A model generated the notes under the pieces. The model did not search any database, had not been told where the DNA came from, and saw only the letters and a list, made by a program, of their open reading frames with translations. Both the position numbers and the translations under genes were made by a program. 64,000 nucleotides of DNA from CBFFRJ01 sp051486985 (GTDB lineage Bacteria > Pseudomonadota > Gammaproteobacteria > Enterobacterales > Enterobacteriaceae). This document shows positions 54,627 through 62,360 of the stretch, in pieces. The stretch covers positions 1-64,000 of the forward strand of contig NZ_JAHVDV010000024.1 of the NCBI RefSeq assembly GCF_051486985.1. The letters run 5' to 3'. Position 1 is the stretch's first letter. The number at the start of each line of letters is the position of its first letter.

Positions 54627-56018
54627 TTATCCCCCTTCGGAGAGCGCGGTCAGTCCAGCAATGAAACAGGCCAGCGGTGCGGTGGTAATGCCCGCACCAA
54701 TTTGTCCAACCCCGGCCAGCCTGTGGGCAATGCCGGTGTTGATGATAGGAAGAATGTTACTGTCCACGACGCGACGGGCGTCAATTCCGCAGCCGCTACC
54801 AACAAAATTCAGCGCAGGCAGCGTAAACGCTGGCTGTGTGGTCAGCGTAATTTCATGCATCGCCTGGCTGTGCCGCACCGCATCGGCCGGGGTGCCGCCA
54901 ACAAACTTCACAATGGCAGGCGATGCCGCCATCGCAAAACCACCGATACCTGCGGTTTCGGTAATCGCAGAGTCGCCTAAATCCGCAGCCGCATCGCTGA
55001 CGCCAAAGCCGGGGAAGAAGAGACCGTTGACCGGGTTAGCCGGTGCCTGGAACCAGCGGTCGCCGGTCCCGGAGAGGCGAATCCCGAAGTTCACCCCATT
55101 GCGCGCCATCACCGTCACCATTGAGCTGTGCGGGACGTTGCTTGCAGCATCCAGCATCGACTTACAGGCGGCCATTGAGAGATTAAGAAAGAAGTGGTCG
55201 TTAGCGGCAATAAACTCCAGCACCTCCGGCCCGTGCGCAATGCGCGCGAGATCGGGAGCAAGGCGGCGGAACAGCAGACCGCTCGCCGCCACATTACGGT
55301 TGTGGCACTCGTCGCCCATGTGCAGCGCCTGAGCAATAAGCGGCTTAAGTTCAATGTTGCCGCTCATCGCCAGCGCCTGTTTAAGCGTCGGAGCAAGGAC
55401 GTCAGCCATCCAGCGCAGGCGGTTGAGCACATCTTCGTGGTTAGCGCCAAAGCGCAGCACTTTGCCCAGGCCTTCGTTGAAGTTGCAATAAGCGCGATTA
55501 CCGTGAGTCTTGTTTTCGACCACCCACACCGGCATCGACGGGCTGATAATGCCCGCCATGGGTCCGGTCGCGTGATAATGGTGACAGGGCTCCAGCGCGA
55601 CTTCGCTGTTTGCGGCCATCAGCATGGCCTGCTCAACGCTGTCGGCCCAGCCTTCCAGCACAATGGCACCGGCAATCGCGCCCTGCATCGGGCCGCACAT
55701 ATCCGCCCATGCGATGGGCGGACCGGCATGAAGAATTTTACGCGCTGTCGCCAGCGCAGGAATGGCGTCCCGGGCGGTGGTGATGTCCACCAGCACCGGT
55801 TGCGCATCCAGGTAACGCTGAAGCGCAATTTCATTGGCAGCATCGACCCGCGTATCGGCGGTCAGTGTCGCCAGCATCCAGTTAGCCTTTTCGTCCCCTT
55901 CAGCTGCCGGCTGCCATTGCAGATGCAAAACGTCCCCACCGGCATCACGCAGATTATCGGCGAAGCTCTCCAGACCGAGATTGATAACGCTAAGTGGTTG
56001 TTGAAATAACGACGTCAT
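54627..56018 (-). CDS. DUF1116 protein, AllG/YlbE-like carbamoyltransferase subunit
   Basis: A 463-residue DUF1116 protein. Visible conserved stretches are MCGPMQGAIAGAIVLEGWA (about 108-126), LEPCHHYHATGPMAGIISPSM near 140-160, GDECHNRNVAASGLL near 235 and MVTVMARNGVNFGIRLSGTG near 300. E. coli AllG (YlbE) with AllF (FdrA) and AllH (YlbF) forms the oxamate (oxalurate) carbamoyltransferase that phosphorolyses oxalurate. The same function or a related substrate is likely here. It lies three bases after fdrA. Confidence 0.85.
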   Translation of the reverse strand: MTSLFQQPLSVINLGLESFADNLRDAGGDVLHLQWQPAAEGDEKANWMLATLTADTRVDAANEIALQRYLDAQPVLVDITTARDAIPALATARKILHAGPPIAWADMCGPMQGAIAGAIVLEGWADSVEQAMLMAANSEVALEPCHHYHATGPMAGIISPSMPVWVVENKTHGNRAYCNFNEGLGKVLRFGANHEDVLNRLRWMADVLAPTLKQALAMSGNIELKPLIAQALHMGDECHNRNVAASGLLFRRLAPDLARIAHGPEVLEFIAANDHFFLNLSMAACKSMLDAASNVPHSSMVTVMARNGVNFGIRLSGTGDRWFQAPANPVNGLFFPGFGVSDAAADLGDSAITETAGIGGFAMAASPAIVKFVGGTPADAVRHSQAMHEITLTTQPAFTLPALNFVGSGCGIDARRVVDSNILPIINTGIAHRLAGVGQIGAGITTAPLACFIAGLTALSEGG

Positions 56019-56021
56019 ACT

Positions 56022-57569
56022 CTATTTCCGTTGTTGTGCGACAAATGCCGCCAGCCGTGCAGCCTCGATATTACTCTCAGCCACCAGTACACCCGCCTGA
56101 TGCAGACGTGCAATTTGCTGCTGACGATTCTGGGGATCGTCTTCAGTGCCACAAACATGTGCGATCAGTAAAAGTGTTCGCTGCTGCCGGGCAGCCTCCT
56201 GCTGCAGGGTGTCCAGTACCGGCAGCAGCCTGGCGCACGGATCGGCGCTGGCACCGTAGCCCAGGACAATATCGAACAGCAGGACAGCCGTTGCGGGGTC
56301 GCGCCCTTCGGAAAGCAGGCGCGCGTTGCGTAGGGTGGGATCTATCATCGGATGCGGTCGGCCCTGCGTGAATTCGTCGGCACCCATATCAACCAGACTG
56401 TGTCCGTTACCCTGCCCGGGATTTCGCAACGGCTCAGCGCCCTGAACAGGCGCATTAGATTCACAGGTGAGGCCAGCCGCCAGCAGGGCGAGTTGTGCTT
56501 CGTAACAGAATGTGCCACCGGCGAAAACGCCGCGAATGTCTTTTTGTACTGCCGCCATCGTCCCGATTCTGGTGCGGGCTTCGGCGAGGAGGGATTCCCT
56601 GGTATTGGACTCCTGAGGCGCTTTTTTGCCCTCTGACGTGGCTACCGCGACTTCAGCTGCATGGAGCAGGCTGCGTGCGGGGATAACGCCTTCATATTCT
56701 AAGCTGTGGTCTTCGGCGCCGAGAAAATGGACGACAACCGGTTTGCCACTCTGGCGCGCGCTGGCCAGTACTTTTTGCATAATCCCTGGTGCGGGCGGTT
56801 TTGAAATAAGAACAATAAGGGTAGTGTCTGGATCCTCGGCGAGCATACGTATTCCCTGAATCATGCTCAGGCCGCCGATAGCCTCATGTAAATCTCGTCC
56901 GCCCGTGCCGATAGCCTGCGACACGCCCGCGCCGAGATGGTGAATATGACAGCTTACTTCCTGTAAACCGGTGCCGGAGGCAGCCACCAGGCCTATTGAC
57001 CCGCGCCGCACCACGTTGGCAAAGCCAAGCGGCATACCGTTAATAATTGCAGTACCGCAGTCCGGCCCCATGACCAGCAGTTCATGCTGGCTGGCATAAC
57101 GTTTAATCGCCGCTTCCTGCTCTTCGGGGACATTGTCGCTAAATAGCATCACGTGGAGGCCCTGGCTCAACGCTTTCAGGGCTTCTGCCGCCGCGTAACG
57201 CCCCGGCACCGAAATCAGGGCGAAGTTGGCCTGCATTTCATCGTGCACTCCCATAGCAATACTGACCGCCGGGCGGTGCACGTCATTCGATGTTTCCTGC
57301 GTTGTCGATGGCCGCAGCAACGAGGCGGCAAGTTCCAGCGCTTGCGCCGCCGTCTCATCTGTCGCGTCGAGCGCGATCAACAGATCGTTGGGCCGCGCCT
57401 CAAGGGTGATCTCCAGACCCGCATCGCGCATACGCTCGAGATTGGCGGGGGTGGCCATCGCCACCGAAGCCTGCTCAACGCCATCCAGGGCATTCAGTCG
57501 GGCGGAGATCTGCATAAGGGAAACGGAGTCCTTATACAGATTCGGGAAACATTGGTAATGCAGTGCCAT
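56022..57569 (-). CDS. fdrA: FdrA (AllF-like) carbamoyltransferase subunit
   Basis: A 515-residue FdrA family protein, often labelled acyl-CoA synthetase-like because it shares the CoA-binding/ligase fold of succinyl-CoA synthetase alpha. The N-terminal region (1-90) is followed by the fold core with VMGPDCGTAIINGMPLGFANV near 165-185 and GLVAASGTGLQEVSCHIHHLG with the candidate active histidine near 205-210. In E. coli it is a subunit of the oxamate carbamoyltransferase. A strong ribosome-binding site (GAGGAG) lies before the ATG. Confidence 0.88.
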   Translation of the reverse strand: MALHYQCFPNLYKDSVSLMQISARLNALDGVEQASVAMATPANLERMRDAGLEITLEARPNDLLIALDATDETAAQALELAASLLRPSTTQETSNDVHRPAVSIAMGVHDEMQANFALISVPGRYAAAEALKALSQGLHVMLFSDNVPEEQEAAIKRYASQHELLVMGPDCGTAIINGMPLGFANVVRRGSIGLVAASGTGLQEVSCHIHHLGAGVSQAIGTGGRDLHEAIGGLSMIQGIRMLAEDPDTTLIVLISKPPAPGIMQKVLASARQSGKPVVVHFLGAEDHSLEYEGVIPARSLLHAAEVAVATSEGKKAPQESNTRESLLAEARTRIGTMAAVQKDIRGVFAGGTFCYEAQLALLAAGLTCESNAPVQGAEPLRNPGQGNGHSLVDMGADEFTQGRPHPMIDPTLRNARLLSEGRDPATAVLLFDIVLGYGASADPCARLLPVLDTLQQEAARQQRTLLLIAHVCGTEDDPQNRQQQIARLHQAGVLVAESNIEAARLAAFVAQQRK

Positions 57570-57608
57570 CTTAACTCCTCGAACGAAAGCCTTATGTCCG
57601 GCGTCACG

Positions 57609-58271
57609 TCATGGGCGTAGCGCCGAAATGACCGCCGCTGAATCGCTTACCCAGCCAACAATGGCCCCCTGGGCTTTGATCATCTCCAGCGCCGCTTTGT
57701 GAAATTCCGGGAAATAGGAGGCGCAGCAATCTTCCGGGATGACCAGCTCATACCCGCGATCGTTCGCTTCACGCGCCGTGCTCTGGACGCACACTTCCGT
57801 GGTAACGCCGCAGATAATCAGAGAGGTAATACGGTGAGATTGCAGAATGATATGCAGATCGGTGGCATAGAATGCCCCTTTCCCCGGTTTATCAATAACC
57901 GGCTCGCCCGGCAGGGGTGCCAGCTCCGGGATAATGTCGTGGCCTTTCTGGCCGCGGACGAGAATGCGGCCCATCGGGCCCTGCTCGCCAATAAAGGTTT
58001 TTCCACCACGGGTTCGTTTTGCAGGCAGGCAATCGCTGAGGTCATCCCGGTGACCTTCACGGGTATGGATGACCAGCAGGCCTGCTTCACGCGCACTTTT
58101 TAACAATGCGGCACAAGGTTCAATCGCCCGACGAACAAGAGAGACGTCATTGCCGAGGGCTTCACCAAATCCGCCGCTTTCGACAAAGTCACGCTGCATA
58201 TCAATGACCACCAGCGCGGTGGTGTTCGGGTCAAACTGAAAGTCAAAAGGTTGTGCTTTAATCGTGCGCAT
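57609..58271 (-). CDS. Isochorismatase-family cysteine hydrolase, BiuH-like
   Basis: A 220-residue isochorismatase-fold amidohydrolase. The catalytic triad is readable: D24 in VVIDMQRDF, a lysine in IDKPGKGAF (128 or 131) and the nucleophile C161 in GVTTEVCVQSTAREANDRGY. HTREGHRDDL and the GP-GRILVRG block follow biuret amidohydrolase (BiuH) and related ureido hydrolases more than true isochorismatases. A substrate with a ureido or biuret group is therefore likely. It is the first gene of the minus-strand operon, 39 bases before fdrA. ATG 58271 is chosen; upstream codons are not conserved. Confidence 0.82.
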   Translation of the reverse strand: MRTIKAQPFDFQFDPNTTALVVIDMQRDFVESGGFGEALGNDVSLVRRAIEPCAALLKSAREAGLLVIHTREGHRDDLSDCLPAKRTRGGKTFIGEQGPMGRILVRGQKGHDIIPELAPLPGEPVIDKPGKGAFYATDLHIILQSHRITSLIICGVTTEVCVQSTAREANDRGYELVIPEDCCASYFPEFHKAALEMIKAQGAIVGWVSDSAAVISALRP

Positions 58272-58509
58272 AACGTTCCCTTGTTGATGTTGACTTAAGT
58301 GGAGTGTACGGAGTGATAAAGGTATGTGCGCAAAAAGGTTTTCTGTCTCAGCCTCAAAAAAAATGAGCCACCGTTGCGCAGTGAACGACCATAATGGGTA
58401 AATCCTGTACTGCCGCGTCTTTTCCTGCATGACGTGCAGATGCGGCAAAATATGCCCGTGAAAAATAAACGGGCAACATTGTGATCTTAAACGGATACCA
58501 GAAATCACT
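58272..58509. promoter_or_regulatory. Divergent control region of the ureide-type cluster
   Basis: 238 bases between the divergently transcribed hydrolase operon and the DUF2877 gene. It contains a 7-bp stem TGCCCGT/ACGGGCA (58453-58475) and CTGCATGACGTGCAG-type symmetry near 58426-58440. The AllS-like LysR regulator encoded next door would be expected to bind here; I see no unambiguous T-N11-A site. Confidence 0.5.
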
Positions 58510-59367
58510 GTGACCACATTACCGGATCCTCAGGCAGCATATCACTGCGATTCGCTGCGATTAACCGCTCCGTTTGCATTCGGGTTGCGCGTGCACTCCC
58601 TCTTTCAGCGCGCCTGTAATTTGCAAACCACCCGGGGCGACCTGTGGGTAATTCAGACGCAGGGAATGCCGCTGGCACCGGCAGGCATCCTTATTAACCG
58701 CCATGACCTGCAACCGCTGTTTCGCGTGGGCGAGCGCCTTTATCTGGACGATGCGGGCAATCTGCGTGGCGAGAAGATAAAAATGCTGCTGAATAACAGC
58801 GTGATGCGCTCAACACGACTTTCTGCCCATTCCGACGGCCCTGCCTGCGCGCAACTGGCGAGGCACATTGCGGCCTTTTTCGCCCGCCAGCCCGCGAAGG
58901 GTATCCGCCTGGCACTGACCGCTGACAACACACTGATGGCTGCCCACGCGGCCCTCATCCACTGGCTGCGCAGCAGAGAGGGTAACCTTCACGCCATCCT
59001 CACTACCTTTATTGGCAGAGGTGAAGGGCTAACACCGGCGGGAGATGATTTTCTGCTGGGGGTGCTGCTGGTCCTGGCGTGGGCTGAGAAACCTGAAGCT
59101 CTACCGTTCAGGGATGCCCTGCCTGGTTTACTCACCCGCACCACCGATATCAGCCGGGCGATGCTGGCACAGGCGTGCCAGGGGCACTACGGCGAACAAC
59201 TGCTCGGACTGACCCAGGGTAATGCGCAGACCTGGCCTGGCCTGGTGGCTAAGGTGGCGGATTATGGTCACTCCTCTGGTCACGATATGCTGGCCGGCAT
59301 GCTGACGGCCGCGCAGATTTCAGGCGAGAGGGGTGAAAAAACCCCGCTGCACGTCGGGTCGTTTTAA
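58510..59367 (+). CDS. DUF2877 protein, AllH/YlbF-like
   Basis: A 285-residue DUF2877 protein. The family motif FIGRGEGLTPAGDDFLLGVLL (near 170-190) and the C-terminal YGHSSGHDMLAGML are clear. The E. coli homologue AllH (YlbF) is the third component needed for oxamate carbamoyltransferase with AllF and AllG. Here it is transcribed away from them, across a 238-base divergent promoter region. It starts with GTG 58510. Its 3' end overlaps the convergent LysR gene by 48 bases. Confidence 0.82.
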   Translation: MTTLPDPQAAYHCDSLRLTAPFAFGLRVHSLFQRACNLQTTRGDLWVIQTQGMPLAPAGILINRHDLQPLFRVGERLYLDDAGNLRGEKIKMLLNNSVMRSTRLSAHSDGPACAQLARHIAAFFARQPAKGIRLALTADNTLMAAHAALIHWLRSREGNLHAILTTFIGRGEGLTPAGDDFLLGVLLVLAWAEKPEALPFRDALPGLLTRTTDISRAMLAQACQGHYGEQLLGLTQGNAQTWPGLVAKVADYGHSSGHDMLAGMLTAAQISGERGEKTPLHVGSF

Positions 59368-60228
59368 CTGCTGTAACCACCAGTTATAACAGGGGCGCGA
59401 AGGCCGGTTCTGCCAGGCCAGAAACAGCGGCGTCGCCTGTTTACTCTCCTCAACATGCAACAGCGCCAGCTGCCCGTCATTAATATAATGCTGGCAGAAA
59501 TGTCGCGGCAAAAAGCCGATGCCCAGGCCGTTCAGGTGCATGGCAATTTTCGTGCGATAGTCAGGGGCCACAATCGCTTTTTGCCCCCGCAGTTGCCAGG
59601 CCACTTTGGGTTCCAGCTTGACGGAAGTGTCATGGATACAGACAGCAGGATAACGTCGCAGGTCATCGGCACGCAGTGGACGATTGAGGGCGGTCAGAGG
59701 ATGCTGCGGGCATATCGCAAATAACCAGTCGACTGTCGGCATCTCAAGGCAGCAGATCTCACCGGGCAGCGCCACCTGGTTAGGTGCGCCAATGGCAATA
59801 TCGGCGCGCTTTTCCAGCAAGGCGTCCCAGACACCGTCATGCACATCAATGGAAATATGAATTTCTGTTTGTGGAAAATGACGTTCACTTTCCCCCAACA
59901 GGGGATAAAGCGGTTTAAGGCTGACAATATTATTCAGCGTAATATTGAGACGCGTCTCAACCCCTGCGGCAATTCGCTGCGTGGCAAACTGGAGTTCATC
60001 CAGCTCACTGAGAATAAGCTGCCCTTTTTTAATGAAATAGTTTCCGGCCTCGGTCAGCTCCAGCTGTTTTCCCAGTCGTTTAAATAACTTAAGACCGAGT
60101 TCGCTCTCAAGCTTGTGCACCGTGTAGCTCAACGCAGTCGGGACTTTGTGCAGCTCTTCTGCCGCAGCAGCGAAACTGCCACAGCGTGCAATGGTGATAA
60201 TCACATTCACTGCCTGTGCACTGATCAA
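59320..60228 (-). CDS. AllS-like LysR family transcriptional regulator
   Basis: A 302-residue LysR regulator: helix-turn-helix in CGSFAAAAEELHKVPTALSY (about 15-34) and an effector domain from about 90. The C-terminal part RRYPAVCIHD, VAWQLRGQKAIVAPD and TKIAMHLNGLGIGFLPR aligns with E. coli AllS, activator of anaerobic allantoin genes. TTG 60228 is chosen: GGGGAG lies eight bases before it and the length then fits the family. Its end overlaps the DUF2877 gene by 48 bases, so the two transcripts could interfere. Confidence 0.85.
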   Translation of the reverse strand: MISAQAVNVIITIARCGSFAAAAEELHKVPTALSYTVHKLESELGLKLFKRLGKQLELTEAGNYFIKKGQLILSELDELQFATQRIAAGVETRLNITLNNIVSLKPLYPLLGESERHFPQTEIHISIDVHDGVWDALLEKRADIAIGAPNQVALPGEICCLEMPTVDWLFAICPQHPLTALNRPLRADDLRRYPAVCIHDTSVKLEPKVAWQLRGQKAIVAPDYRTKIAMHLNGLGIGFLPRHFCQHYINDGQLALLHVEESKQATPLFLAWQNRPSRPCYNWWLQQLKRPDVQRGFFTPLA

Positions 60229-60940
60229 CGTGCCGTCTCCCCTGCCTGAAAGCGTTTTGGTACTGTTTACCGCATAACGCAGGTGCAAACCAGCGTAGTG
60301 TGAGGATCCGCATTCAATCCTGCTAATAAAGGTGGTAATGCCCATCCAGGAATTAATCACCCAGGGAAAGTGCTTACGCAGGATTAACGAAAAAAACCTA
60401 TTTCCATATATTTCAGCGCGTAATAAAAAATTAAATAGCCCACAATTTATTCTGGAGTTTTATGCTTCATCCCTTACTTAAGACGGTTTTTTACACTGCT
60501 TATACGGCCTGGATAAATGCCCGCTTCAATCACCATTCTGGGTTATTGATATTTAATACTTTAATGATTTCTACGTTAAAAAAAGATAGCATGTGTATAG
60601 CTGAAGTTTATATATTTGCTGAAAATAAAGCGCGTGTTAGCAAAGCTGTAATTTAAACCCTCAATAATTTACGTTGCATCGCAGCGGTCGGCGACTGACT
60701 CCCCATGAACATTGATAACTCTCTGACTGGGTCAATAAGCGCAGCCCGCGATAAACCACATGCAGCAGGACGGGGGAGCCACGTGATAATAAGGCGAATG
60801 CGTAATAGCCGTAGCATTGCATTGCATCGTACCCCTACAACTGGCGCACTGCCAACATAACGCATGTCTCTGCCTGTGCCTGGTTTTCAGGATAACATCG
60901 GTAGTGGGTACTAATTATTATGTAAATCATGAGTATAACG
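60229..60940. other. Long gap between the LysR gene and bcsO
   Basis: About 710 bases. The half from 60370 to 60660 is markedly AT-rich and holds one small candidate ORF (60462-60656). The part from 60660 to 60900 is of normal composition; a 70-codon minus-strand frame there has no family look and no good ribosome site. Promoters for the regulator and for the cellulose operon should lie here; none is clear enough to place. Confidence 0.5.
60462..60656 (+). CDS. Small hypothetical ORF in AT-rich gap
   Basis: Sixty-four codons from ATG with TGGAG five bases upstream. The product (MLHPLLKTVFYTAYTAW...) has no recognised domain; it contains a weakly hydrophobic first half and a basic tail. It may be a real small protein, a decayed gene or chance in AT-rich DNA. 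Confidence 0.2.
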   Translation: MLHPLLKTVFYTAYTAWINARFNHHSGLLIFNTLMISTLKKDSMCIAEVYIFAENKARVSKAVI

Positions 60941-61549
60941 ATGAATCACTATGATGATTTGCAGAGGTTTAAGGATAAGACCCGCAACCAGCAGTATGAT
61001 TTCAAGGATTTGTCTGCACAAAATACGTCGCAAGAGAAGGGTAGCTGGGCGCTTATCAATCAGCTTTCACCCGTATCCGAGGAGAACAAACTGGCTATGG
61101 GCGGCCACGTATCGCTGCCACAACCTCAGCCAGTGACCCCCGCCCTCTTCACATCTCAGAGCAACCAGCCCGTGGCTGCGCACCCTGAAACCGTGGCTGA
61201 GCCGCACGCAGAGGTTACCCCGACCTCCGCGACCTCTATCCTGCGCGATGTGGCGCAACAACTCTCATCTGCGCAGGGCGCTGTCGCCGCACCGACGCAG
61301 ACAACCGCTGCGGTAACACCCGCCCCGGATACGCCTGAAGCCTCAACACCTGACCTTGCTGCACCCGTGCCGCCGGAGCCTGCCCGGGCTACCCCCGTGC
61401 AACCCGCGCCCGCTCAGGTGGCATACGCACGGCCCGCGCCTGCCAGCTACGCCCGGCTGTTTGCGCCCAAACCGGCAGAGTCGAAGCCGGCAACAGAAAA
61501 AAACCAGCCATTACACACTTTGTTAGAAAGGATCGCTTCATGCCGTTGA
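60941..61549 (+). CDS. bcsO: Cellulose biosynthesis protein BcsO
   Basis: BcsO is an accessory protein found at the head of some enterobacterial cellulose operons. The start MNHYDDLQRFKDKT is typical of the family; a conserved stretch to about residue 50 (WALINQLSP) is followed by a long proline/alanine/threonine-rich, probably disordered linker (about 65-170) and a short conserved C-terminus (YARLFAPK ... LHTLLERIASCR). An ATG four codons upstream (60929) is possible. It overlaps bcsQ by ten bases. BcsO-type proteins have been proposed to help localise the synthase with BcsQ. Confidence 0.85.
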   Translation: MNHYDDLQRFKDKTRNQQYDFKDLSAQNTSQEKGSWALINQLSPVSEENKLAMGGHVSLPQPQPVTPALFTSQSNQPVAAHPETVAEPHAEVTPTSATSILRDVAQQLSSAQGAVAAPTQTTAAVTPAPDTPEASTPDLAAPVPPEPARATPVQPAPAQVAYARPAPASYARLFAPKPAESKPATEKNQPLHTLLERIASCR

Positions 61550-62343
61550 TTTGTGTTTGTTCGCCAAAGGGGGGTGTCGGGAAAACGACCCTGACGGCAA
61601 ATCTGGCTTATGCACTGGCGCGGTCAGGTAGTAAAGTCCTTGCCCTGGATTTTGACGTGCAGAATGCGTTGCGCCTGCATTTTGGTGTTCCCCTCTCCGA
61701 TGGCCGCGGCTATGTCGCAAAAGCCACAGAATCCTCAGACTGGAGCCAGTTTGTCCTCACCGCTGGCGGCAATATTTTTGTCCTTCCGTATGGTGAGGTC
61801 ACCGAAGAGCAGCGCCTGCAGTTTGAAGAGCGTTTGGCCCACGACGAACACTTTCTGGTTCGTGGCCTGAACACCTTACTGAATTACCCCGGCCTGGTTA
61901 TCGTTGCCGACTTCCCTCCCGGCCCATCGGCGGCCCTGAAAGCGATGTCACGTCTGGCCGATCTGCACCTGGTTATCCTTCAGGCCGATACGGCCTCCCT
62001 CTCTATGCTGCCGCACGTGGAAAACAATCGTCTGACCGGCGATGTGCTGAACCGGAAAGCAGGCCATTACTTTGTGCTGAATCAGAGCGACAACCGCCGC
62101 CAGATTAGCCGTGATGTCACCGCCTTCATGGAAGAGAAGCTAGGGAATCAGCTTTTGGGCGTCATCCATCGCGATGAAAGTGTCCAGGAAGCGAACGCCT
62201 CTCAGCAGTCCATTTTTGATTTCAGTCCTGCCTCCGCCGCCGCATTTGATATTGAACTCATTGCGAAACGGGTCGCCGGGATTGTAGGCGTCCATATCGG
62301 AGACGGCACGGTTCATAGCAAACCGACGATGTCTGGCTTCTAA
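61540..62343 (+). CDS. bcsQ: Cellulose biosynthesis ParA-like ATPase BcsQ
   Basis: BcsQ is a MinD/ParA-family ATPase required for polar localisation and assembly of the cellulose synthase complex. The 267 residues show the deviant Walker A motif SPKGGVGKTTLTANLAYAL (about 8-26), Walker A-prime LALDFDVQNALRLHFG and a switch region VIVADFPPGPSAA near 125. A ribosome-binding site (AAGGA) lies within the end of bcsO, so translation is coupled. bcsA follows after 17 bases. Confidence 0.95.
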   Translation: MPLICVCSPKGGVGKTTLTANLAYALARSGSKVLALDFDVQNALRLHFGVPLSDGRGYVAKATESSDWSQFVLTAGGNIFVLPYGEVTEEQRLQFEERLAHDEHFLVRGLNTLLNYPGLVIVADFPPGPSAALKAMSRLADLHLVILQADTASLSMLPHVENNRLTGDVLNRKAGHYFVLNQSDNRRQISRDVTAFMEEKLGNQLLGVIHRDESVQEANASQQSIFDFSPASAAAFDIELIAKRVAGIVGVHIGDGTVHSKPTMSGF

Positions 62344-62360
62344 TTCGCGCAGGGCAACAC

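Noticed and set aside
55194..56009. A 271-codon frame antisense to the DUF1116 gene
   Set aside because: Shadow of the coding strand in GC-rich DNA with no start context or family features.
58272..58509. A riboswitch in the leader of the hydrolase operon
   Set aside because: Hairpins are present, but no conserved guanidine, purine or other riboswitch core could be recognised.
60653..60865. A 70-codon minus-strand frame between the LysR gene and bcsO
   Set aside because: No ribosome-binding site of note, no recognisable sequence family, and it overlaps the end of the other small frame.
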